Assembly: GCF_028548395.1 (NCBI RefSeq)
Contig: NZ_JAQQLA010000009.1
Coordinates: 124,001-188,000 of the forward strand
Direction: 5' to 3'
DNA length: 64,000 nucleotides
Source: Vogesella indigofera
Lineage (GTDB): Bacteria > Pseudomonadota > Gammaproteobacteria > Burkholderiales > Chromobacteriaceae
In this document: positions 57,511 through 64,000 of the stretch, piece after piece
Numbering within the stretch: the stretch's first letter is position 1
Layout of the letters: every line of letters starts with the position of its first letter
The notes under the pieces: model-generated
Database searches by the model: none
What the model was told of the DNA's origin: nothing
Seen by the model: the letters and a program-made list of their open reading frames with translations, nothing else
Program-made: the position numbers and the translations under genes

Positions 57511-58584
57511 ATGGCACCGCACTACCACCGCCTGGCCCTGGCCAGCGCGCTTCTGCTGACCCTGTCCGCCTGCCAGGACGAGGTCAAACCGGTCGAGGAA
57601 ATCCGCCCGGTACGCTACACCACCGCCAGCAGCAGCGACGCTGCCGCCAGCCAGCAATTCAGCGGCGAGGTCCGCGCCCGCCAGGAAAGCCGTCTCGCCT
57701 TCCGCGTTGCCGGCAAGGTGGTGGAGAAGCGCGTCAGCAGCGGCGAGCGCGTGCGGCGCGGCCAGGTGCTGGCGGTGCTGGATGCCAGCGATTACCAACT
57801 CGACAGCCAGGCCAAGGCGGCGCAGCTGGCGGCGGCACAGGCCAACCTGCTGCAGCAGCAGGCCGACCTGCAGCGCTTCCGCGACCTGCTGGGCCAGTCC
57901 TTCATCAGCCAGTCGCAGGTCGACCGCCAGCAGGCGGCGGTCAGCAGCGCGCGCGCCAGCCTGCAGCAGGCGCAGGCGGCGCTGGCCGCCAGCCGCAACC
58001 AGGGCAGCTACACCTCGCTGCTGGCCGACACTGACGGCGTGGTCAGCGAGATCAGTGCCGAGCCGGGCATGGTGGTCGCCGCCGGTCAGGTGGTCGCCCG
58101 CCTCGCCGCCGACGGCGCGCGCGAGGTGCTGTTCCAGGTGCCGGAAAACGCGCTGGAACGGGTTCGCCGCGCCTCCGGCTTCAAGGTGGCGCTGTGGGCC
58201 GACGGCCGCGAGCTGGATGCCAGCCTGCGCGAACTGGCCGCCGACGCCGACCCGGCCACCCGCACCTACGCCGCGCGGCTGCAGCTGGCCGCCACCGACG
58301 ACAGCGTGCGGCTGGGCATGACCGCGCGCATCAGCGCGCTGGCCGCCAGCGGCCAGCCGCGCGCCATCCGCCTGCCGCACAGCGCCATTCTCGACGAGAA
58401 CGGCAAGCACTACGTGTGGCTGATCGACGGCGGCAACAAGGTTGGCCGCAAGGCGGTGCAGGTCGCCCGTCTCGACAGCCACGGTGTGACGCTGCAGTCC
58501 GGCCTTGCCGGCGGCGAGAAGGTGGTCACCGCCGGTGTCCACCTGCTGCGCGACGGCCAGCGCGTCAGCCTGCTGCAGCAATAA
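57511..58584 (+). CDS. RND efflux periplasmic adaptor (MFP) lipoprotein
   Basis: 357 residues. A lipoprotein signal peptide ends LLLTLSAC (Cys at about 20). Biotin-lipoyl-like halves flank an alpha-hairpin (QAAQAKAAQLAAAQANLLQQQADLQRF type, 90-150), then a beta-barrel and membrane-proximal domain. The start MAPHYHRLAL has GAGGA upstream. It links the pump to the outer-membrane channel. An exact uptake-like word (58440-58450) lies inside, read as KVGRK. Confidence 0.9.
   Translation: MAPHYHRLALASALLLTLSACQDEVKPVEEIRPVRYTTASSSDAAASQQFSGEVRARQESRLAFRVAGKVVEKRVSSGERVRRGQVLAVLDASDYQLDSQAKAAQLAAAQANLLQQQADLQRFRDLLGQSFISQSQVDRQQAAVSSARASLQQAQAALAASRNQGSYTSLLADTDGVVSEISAEPGMVVAAGQVVARLAADGAREVLFQVPENALERVRRASGFKVALWADGRELDASLRELAADADPATRTYAARLQLAATDDSVRLGMTARISALAASGQPRAIRLPHSAILDENGKHYVWLIDGGNKVGRKAVQVARLDSHGVTLQSGLAGGEKVVTAGVHLLRDGQRVSLLQQ
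58440..58450 (+). repeat. Uptake-like word, copy 25
   Basis: Exact core preceded by CAA inside the MFP gene. Confidence 0.8.
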
Positions 58585-58593
58585 GGGACGGCA

Positions 58594-61500
58594 ATGATGA
58601 AAAAAATCAACCTGTCGGAATGGGCGCTGCGCAACGGCTCGCTGGTGCAGTACCTGATGGTGGTGCTGATGGTGGCCGGGCTGTTCGCCTACACCCAGCT
58701 GGGACAGAAGGAAGATCCGGAATTCACCTTCAAGGCGATGATGGTGCGCGTGCTGTGGCCCGGCGCCACCGCGCTGGAGACCGAGCAGCAGGTCACCGAC
58801 AAGATCGAGAAGAAACTGCAGGAAATGGGCGAGCTGGAGTACGTGAAGAGCTACACCAAGCCGGGTGAGGCGCTGCTGATCCTGTCGATCCGCGAGGACG
58901 TACCGCCCAAGAACGTGCAGCAGCTGTGGTACACGGTGCGCAAGAAGCTGGGCGACATCAAGCACACCCTGCCCGCCGACATCCGCGGCCCGTTTTTCAA
59001 CGACGAGTTCGGTGACACCTTCGGCAACATCTACGCCTTTACCGGCGACGGCTTCAGTTACGAGGAAGTACGCCGCTACGTCGACGACGTGCGCCAGGAG
59101 GTCCTGCGTCTGCCCGACGTCGGCAAGGTCGACCTGATCGGCGAGCAGGAAGAGCGCATCTACGTGACGCTGTCCAATGCAAAACTGGCGGCGCTGCAGC
59201 TGGACGCGCGCACCATCTGGAGCGCGCTGGCGGAGCAGAACGCGATGACGCCGGCCGGCAATTACGACACCGCCAGCGACCGCATCTGGGTGCGCGTCTC
59301 CGGCAGCTACGGCTCGGTGGCGGCCATTGCCGACACCCCGCTCAGCGCCGGCGGCAAGAGCTTCCGCCTGGGCGACATCGCCACCGTCGAGCGCCAGTTC
59401 GTCACCCCGCCGTCGTTCGGCATGCGTTTTGATGGCAAGCCGGCGCTCGGCCTCGCCATTAGCATGAAACAGGGCGGCGACGTGCTGAAACTGGGTAACA
59501 ACCTGCAGCTGCTGATGCAGGAGGTACAGAACAAGCTGCCGGTCGGCATGCAGATCCATTCGGTGTCCGACCAGCCGCAAGTGGTGAAGAACGCGGTCGG
59601 CGAATTCATGAAGGTGCTGATCGAGGCGGTGGTGATCGTGCTGGCGGTGTGCTTCCTCAGCCTGGGCGTGCGCAATGGTATCGTGGTGGCGCTGTCGATC
59701 CCGCTGGTGCTGGCGATGACCTTCCTCGCCATGTATCTGCTCGGCATCGATCTGCAGCGCATCTCGCTCGGCTCACTGATCATCGCGCTGGGCCTGCTGG
59801 TCGACGACGCCATCATCGCGGTGGAAATGATGGCGCTGAAGCTGGAACAGGGCTGGAACAAGTTCCAGGCCGCCACCTTTGCCTACACCAGCACCGCCTT
59901 CCCGATGCTGACCGGCACCCTGCTCACCGCGGCCACCTTCCTGCCGGTGGGCATGGCCCGCTCCAACGCCGGCGAGTACGTGTTCAGCCTGTTCTCGGTG
60001 GTCAGCATCGCGCTGCTGCTGTCGTGGATCGTGGCGGTGGTGTTCGTGCCCTACCTCGGCTACAAGCTGCTGCCGGAACACCACGCCGGCAGCGCGCACG
60101 AAGACGTCTACCACAAGCCGTTCTACCTGCGCTTCCGCGCCACGGTGGAGTGGTGCCTCGACCACCGCAAGACGGTGATCGCGCTGACCGCGGCCGCCTT
60201 CATCCTGTCGCTGGTGGCGTTCAAGCTGTTCGTGCAGCAGCAGTTCTTCCCCTCCTCCAACCGCGTCGAGCTGATGGTGGACATGTGGCTGCCGCAGGGC
60301 GCCAGCTACCAGGCCACCGAGGCCGAGGTGCGCAAGCTGGAGGCGCTGATCAAGGACGACAAGCACGTGGTCAGCACCACCGCCTACGTCGGCGGCGGCA
60401 GCCCGCGCTTCTACCTGCCGCTGGACCAGCAGCAGCAGCACCTCAACTACGCGCAGCTGATGGTGATGACACAGGACGAAAAGGTGCGCGAAGACGTCAA
60501 GCACAAGCTGGAAACGCTGTTCGAGCGCGACTTCCCGATGGTGCGCGGCCGCGTCACGCGGCTGGAAAACGGCCCGCCGGTCGGCTACGCGGTGCAGTTC
60601 CGCGTGATGGGCGAGGACCACGCCAAAGTGCGCAGCATTGCGGCCAACGTTGAAACGCTGCTGCGCGCCCATCCCGGCGCCCGCCACGTCAACATCGACT
60701 GGGGCGAGCAGGTGAAGGCGCTGCGGGTGGAGATCGACCAGGACAAGGCACGCGTACTAGGCGTCTCCAGCCAGTCGCTCAGCCGCCAGCTGCAGTTGCT
60801 GATCAGCGGCAGCACCGTCAGCGAGTGGCGTGAAGGCGACCGCAGCATCGGCATCGTGGCGCGGCTGGACAACGCCGGCCGCGAGCAGGTGGAGGCACTG
60901 GGCAGCCTGATGGTGCAGACCGCCAGCGGCAAGTACGTGCCGGTGGCGCAGCTGGGCAGCATCAGCTACCAGCCGGAGGAAAGCATCATCTGGCGCCGCA
61001 ACCGGCTGCCGACGGTGACGGTACGTGCCGATGCCGCCGATGGCGTGCAGGCCGCCGATATCTCCAAGGCGCTGTGGCCCAAGCTGCAGCAGCTGGAGAA
61101 GACGCTGCCGCTGGGCTATCACATCGAGCTGGGCGGCTCGCTGGAAGCCAGCCAGAACTCGCAGGGTGCGATCGCCAAGGTGACGCCGCTGATGCTGGTT
61201 GTCGTGCTGACACTGCTGATGATCCAGCTCGGCAGCTTCCAGCGCACGCTGCTGGTGGTGCTGACCGCCCCGCTGGGCCTGATCGGCGTCACGCTGACGC
61301 TGATCCTGTTCGGCGCGCCGTTCGGCTTTGTCGCGATGCTGGGGGTGATCGCGCTGTTCGGCATGATCATGCGCAACTCGGTGATCCTGGTCGACCAGAT
61401 TGAGACCGACATCGGCGAGGGCATCGACCGCTTCGAGGCCATCGTCGGCTCCACCGTGCGCCGCTTCCGCCCGATCATGCTCACCGCGCTGGCGGCGATC

Positions 61501-61653
61501 CTGGCCATGATCCCGCTGTCGCGCAGCACCTTCTGGGGGCCGATGGCGGTGGCGATCATGGGCGGCCTGCTGGTGGCCACCGTGCTGACGCTGCTGTTCC
61601 TGCCGGCACTGTACGCGCAGTGGTTCGGCGTCAAGCGCCCGCAAACAAATTAA
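58594..61653 (+). CDS. RND efflux transporter permease
   Basis: 1019 residues with the RND layout: TM1 (about 17-36), a large periplasmic loop, TM2-6, a cytoplasmic helix, TM7, second loop, TM8-12. The proton-relay aspartates are in TM4 (LIIALGLLVDDAIIAVEMM). GQKEDPEF near 40 and PSFGMRFDGKPALGLAISM follow family pattern, close to the TriC/MexK-like group of proton-driven multidrug pumps. It is last but one in tetR-MFP-RND-TolC. The substrate is unknown. Confidence 0.93.
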   Translation: MMKKINLSEWALRNGSLVQYLMVVLMVAGLFAYTQLGQKEDPEFTFKAMMVRVLWPGATALETEQQVTDKIEKKLQEMGELEYVKSYTKPGEALLILSIREDVPPKNVQQLWYTVRKKLGDIKHTLPADIRGPFFNDEFGDTFGNIYAFTGDGFSYEEVRRYVDDVRQEVLRLPDVGKVDLIGEQEERIYVTLSNAKLAALQLDARTIWSALAEQNAMTPAGNYDTASDRIWVRVSGSYGSVAAIADTPLSAGGKSFRLGDIATVERQFVTPPSFGMRFDGKPALGLAISMKQGGDVLKLGNNLQLLMQEVQNKLPVGMQIHSVSDQPQVVKNAVGEFMKVLIEAVVIVLAVCFLSLGVRNGIVVALSIPLVLAMTFLAMYLLGIDLQRISLGSLIIALGLLVDDAIIAVEMMALKLEQGWNKFQAATFAYTSTAFPMLTGTLLTAATFLPVGMARSNAGEYVFSLFSVVSIALLLSWIVAVVFVPYLGYKLLPEHHAGSAHEDVYHKPFYLRFRATVEWCLDHRKTVIALTAAAFILSLVAFKLFVQQQFFPSSNRVELMVDMWLPQGASYQATEAEVRKLEALIKDDKHVVSTTAYVGGGSPRFYLPLDQQQQHLNYAQLMVMTQDEKVREDVKHKLETLFERDFPMVRGRVTRLENGPPVGYAVQFRVMGEDHAKVRSIAANVETLLRAHPGARHVNIDWGEQVKALRVEIDQDKARVLGVSSQSLSRQLQLLISGSTVSEWREGDRSIGIVARLDNAGREQVEALGSLMVQTASGKYVPVAQLGSISYQPEESIIWRRNRLPTVTVRADAADGVQAADISKALWPKLQQLEKTLPLGYHIELGGSLEASQNSQGAIAKVTPLMLVVVLTLLMIQLGSFQRTLLVVLTAPLGLIGVTLTLILFGAPFGFVAMLGVIALFGMIMRNSVILVDQIETDIGEGIDRFEAIVGSTVRRFRPIMLTALAAILAMIPLSRSTFWGPMAVAIMGGLLVATVLTLLFLPALYAQWFGVKRPQTN

Positions 61654-61663
61654 TCAATCCTGA

Positions 61664-61703
61664 GTGAAGCCGTTACCGGAATTGGGTAAGGTAGAGGCTT
61701 CAC
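61664..61703 (+). other. Stem-loop between RND and TolC-like genes
   Basis: GTGAAGCC / GGCTTCAC outer stem and TTACC / GGTAA inner stem without a T-tract. Possibly an mRNA-processing or partial termination hairpin that sets the level of the outer-membrane gene. Confidence 0.4.
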
Positions 61704-61733
61704 CGCTTTAATGATGCAACCGGATCTCCCACT

Positions 61734-63041
61734 ATGAAGCTCATCCGCACCCTAGGCCTGGGCGCCCTGCTCGGCAGCGCCCTCGCCGCCCCGGCCCACG
61801 CCTTCGACCTGCTGCAGGCGCTGCAGGCCGCGCGCCAGTACGATGCCGGCTACGCCAGCGCCAGCGCCGCCAACCGTGCCGGTGCCGAAAAGGCGGTACA
61901 GGGCCGCGCGCTGCTGCTGCCCAGCATCGGGCTGAGCGCCACCAGCACCCAGACCAAGCCGCTGGAACCGGCGGCCGGCAACTACCGCAGCGACAGCCTC
62001 GGCGTGCAGCTGACGCAGCCGCTGTTCGACACTGCCAGCTACAGCGGCTACCAGAAGGGCAAGATCGCCAGCACCGTGGCGCAGCTGCAGTTCGACGCCA
62101 GCGGCCAGCAACTGGTGATCGACGTCGCCCGTGCCTACTTCGACGCGCTGCTGGCCGAGGACGTGCTGAACGTCACCCGCGCCACCAAGAGCGCCTACGA
62201 GCGCCAGCTGGCGCAGGCGCGCAAGGCGTTCGAGGTCGGTACCGCCACCATCACCGACACCCACGAGGCGCAGGCCGGCTACGACGCCGCCACAGCCCAG
62301 GAAATCGCCGCCCTCAGCGACCTCGACCTCAAGCGCAACGCGCTGGCGCAGCTGACCGGCCTCAACCCGGAAAGCATCCGCCGCCTGCGCGACAAGCCGC
62401 AACTGAGCGCCGCCGACCTCGGCACGCTGGAGGCGTGGACGCAACGCGCGCAGCAGAACAGCCTGGCGCTGCAGCTGCAACAGCAGCAGCTGGCGCTGGC
62501 CGAAAAGAACCTGGACGAGGCGCGCGGCAAGCACCTGCCCACGGTCAGCCTCAATGCCGGCTACAGCCACAACCGCAGCACCGACGCCGCCAGCGTCGCC
62601 AGCGGCCGCGACACCACGCGCGGCAGCAGTCTCGGCCTCAGCCTGACGCTGCCGCTGTACGCCGGCGGCGCCATCGACTCGCAAGTGACCGAAGCCGCGG
62701 CCAACCGCGACAAGGCACGCGAGGACCTGGAAGTCACCCGCCGCCAGAACGCGCAGAACGTGCGCCGCAGCTGGCTGGGGGTCAGCAACGGCGCGGCGCT
62801 GGTCAAGGCGCAGGAACAGCTGCTGGTCTCCGCCAAGAGCAAGCTCGACGCCACCCGCCTCGGCAAGGACGTCGGCGTGCGCACCAACCTCGACCTGCTC
62901 AACGCGGAAAAAGACTACCAGGACGCCATCCGCGCACTGGCGCAGGCACGCTACAACTTTCTGCAGGCGCGACTGGCGCTGGCACAGGCCGCCGGCACGC
63001 TGGACGACGAGGTGGTGGAAGAGGTCAACCGTTTCTTCTGA
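61734..63041 (+). CDS. TolC family outer-membrane efflux protein
   Basis: 435 residues. A signal peptide (about 1-23, ending APAHA) precedes two structural repeats of the TolC family: long coiled helices rich in Ala, Gln and Leu plus short strands (for example VQLTQPLFDTASYSGYQKG, LSLTLPLYAGGAIDSQV and GVRTNLDLLNAEKDYQDA). It forms the trimeric outer-membrane duct of the RND pump encoded just upstream. The operon includes all three pump parts. Confidence 0.94.
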   Translation: MKLIRTLGLGALLGSALAAPAHAFDLLQALQAARQYDAGYASASAANRAGAEKAVQGRALLLPSIGLSATSTQTKPLEPAAGNYRSDSLGVQLTQPLFDTASYSGYQKGKIASTVAQLQFDASGQQLVIDVARAYFDALLAEDVLNVTRATKSAYERQLAQARKAFEVGTATITDTHEAQAGYDAATAQEIAALSDLDLKRNALAQLTGLNPESIRRLRDKPQLSAADLGTLEAWTQRAQQNSLALQLQQQQLALAEKNLDEARGKHLPTVSLNAGYSHNRSTDAASVASGRDTTRGSSLGLSLTLPLYAGGAIDSQVTEAAANRDKAREDLEVTRRQNAQNVRRSWLGVSNGAALVKAQEQLLVSAKSKLDATRLGKDVGVRTNLDLLNAEKDYQDAIRALAQARYNFLQARLALAQAAGTLDDEVVEEVNRFF

Positions 63042-63075
63042 CACCCGTTTACAGCAGGCGGCGCGCCAAAAACAT

Positions 63076-63105
63076 TGCGGCCAACCTTTAACAAGGTTGG
63101 CCGCA
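63076..63105. terminator. Inverted pair of uptake-like words (copies 26, 27)
   Basis: TGCGGCCAACCTT (63076-63088) pairs with AAGGTTGGCCGCA (63093-63105) around a 4-base loop between the converging tolC-like and glycosyltransferase genes. No T-tract follows, so termination is only likely. Confidence 0.7.
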
Positions 63106-63143
63106 GTCGTAACGGTGTATGAGTCGATTTGAAGTGGTGCGAA

Positions 63144-64000
63144 TCAGTTGCTATCCGCAGGTAGTACCCTACTATGCGGCAGCAAATCATCGATGGCTCG
63201 CACAACATCCGCTACCGGAATATGGGCAACCTGCCAGTCTCGCTCAGAACCAGAGGTCAGCACCCGGTGCGGTACCTGCCACGGATACCAATGCTTGGTC
63301 TTTTTATCGAGATGTTCAAATAAGCCGACCACGCTGGCCCCGGTCCCTGCCGCAAGGTGTAATCCGCCCCCATCCGAGCACACTGCCAGATCGGCGCAAG
63401 AGAATGCGGCCATCAACTCCTTGACGGTACGCGTGGGGTAGAACACCAGGCGCTCGTGATCCGGAAACTGGCTGCGAATGTAATGCGCTTTCTCATCATC
63501 GCCCGGATGACGGGGATCATCGGCGGCACCAGGCGCCCACAACAGCAGAAAATCCACATCCCGCGACAAGCAGCTACGAATCACTTCGCAAAAATGCTCG
63601 ACATCCCAAACCCGGCTCTTCTCGCGAGCGCTGATATGCAGGGCAATAAGCGGACGCTGCTTTGTGGAAAAACGCCGGGCCAAAACATCAGGTACCACGA
63701 CAGCAGGCAAACTCAGCTTGCCCGGTGCGTTAATGATACCCAGCGGCCGCAAAAGCTCGGCGAGGCACTCTACTTCATGACAGAAGACATAGTCACGCGT
63801 GAAAGGGATCGGATAGTCCACGATGTCATCATAGTCTGTCCCCTCTGACACAAAACTGATCACATGTTTCGGCCTTGCGGCCTTTGCCAGACGCACCGCA
63901 TTTTTGGGATAACCCGAGCCGGCCACAATCGCGTAATCAAAATGCTCGCGCCGCAGCGCAAGATACGTCATCAGCTTGCGCCAGACTACCCGGACAACCG
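63144..64000 (-). CDS. Glycosyltransferase family 9 (heptosyltransferase-like), 5' end missing
   Basis: At least 285 residues; the frame stays open to the right edge (a methionine at 63971 is internal: VVRVVWRKLMTYLALRREHFDYAIVAGS). Features of GT9: the FDYAIVAGSGYPKNAV N-terminal domain end, LIALHISAREKSRVWDVEHFCEVI, and a nucleotide-sugar pocket CADLAVCSDGGGLHLAAGTGASVVGLF. Enzymes of this family add heptose to LPS core. It probably lies in an LPS locus continuing to the right. Confidence 0.85.
   Translation of the reverse strand, partial: VVRVVWRKLMTYLALRREHFDYAIVAGSGYPKNAVRLAKAARPKHVISFVSEGTDYDDIVDYPIPFTRDYVFCHEVECLAELLRPLGIINAPGKLSLPAVVVPDVLARRFSTKQRPLIALHISAREKSRVWDVEHFCEVIRSCLSRDVDFLLLWAPGAADDPRHPGDDEKAHYIRSQFPDHERLVFYPTRTVKELMAAFSCADLAVCSDGGGLHLAAGTGASVVGLFEHLDKKTKHWYPWQVPHRVLTSGSERDWQVAHIPVADVVRAIDDLLPHSRVLPADSN

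Noticed and set aside
57220..59580. A minus-strand open frame of nearly 800 codons
   Set aside because: Antisense to the MFP and RND genes, whose reading frames carry clear family motifs.

Overview
The window is a GC-rich bacterial chromosome segment with no plasmid, phage or rRNA genes. Gene content and order suggest a betaproteobacterium of the order Neisseriales, probably a flagellated Chromobacteriaceae-like genus. The pointers are tpiA-secG-tRNA-Leu-nuoA in one direction, smc followed by zipA and ligA, a high-affinity pst operon beside a Pit carrier, and single-flagellin genes with fliB. The genus is an inference; order-level placement is more secure.

Layout. 1-1.4 kb: start of nuoA, tRNA-Leu(GAG), secG and tpiA (minus strand). 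1.6-7 kb: pstSCAB and a Pit carrier (plus). 7-11 kb: recG, a DUF2147 protein and a PhzF-like protein (minus). 11.2-16.3 kb: sstT and ridA face each other; between them lies an accessory pocket with lysE, a zinc-ribbon membrane protein and a secreted protein, plus displaced copies of the 3' ends and terminators of both sstT and ridA. 16.3-19.3 kb: hemW, rdgB, dusA. 19.5-21.9 kb: rstA-rstB and a small lysine-rich exported protein resembling acid-shock protein Asr. 22-25.5 kb: rph, a PP2C phosphatase/serine-threonine kinase pair and yicC. 25.6-34.9 kb: a GarR-type reductase and flagellar genes (flhB-like, fliK-like, DUF2802, fliT, fliS, fliD, flaG, fliC with a clear sigma-28 promoter, fliB). 34.9-45.3 kb: methylthioinosine phosphorylase, hpt, galU, ligA, zipA, a TonB-like gene and smc (minus). 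45.5-49.7 kb: algH, ruvX, ylqF, small genes and a Sui1/YciH factor. 49.7-54.9 kb: ETF-ubiquinone oxidoreductase, CaiB-type CoA transferase, glutaryl-CoA dehydrogenase and a divergent IclR regulator. 55.1-63 kb: CBS-domain protein, argB, and a TetR-controlled RND efflux operon (MFP, RND pump, TolC-like). The window ends in a family 9 glycosyltransferase.

The most notable signal is a short word, 5'-AAGGTTGGCCGCA-3', whose 11-base core GGTTGGCCGCA occurs 27 times by eye (21 as the full 13-mer). It sits on both strands, in all reading frames of housekeeping genes, and as inverted pairs that form terminators. This is how DNA uptake sequences of Neisseriaceae and Pasteurellaceae behave, so it is a candidate uptake sequence not matching the Neisseria dialects I know. 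The duplicated sstT and ridA 3' ends look like scars of one-sided homologous integration of imported DNA, which would fit a naturally transformable organism. A pair of about 150-bp MITE-like hairpin elements, each supplying the stop codon of its neighbour, is the other unusual repeat.
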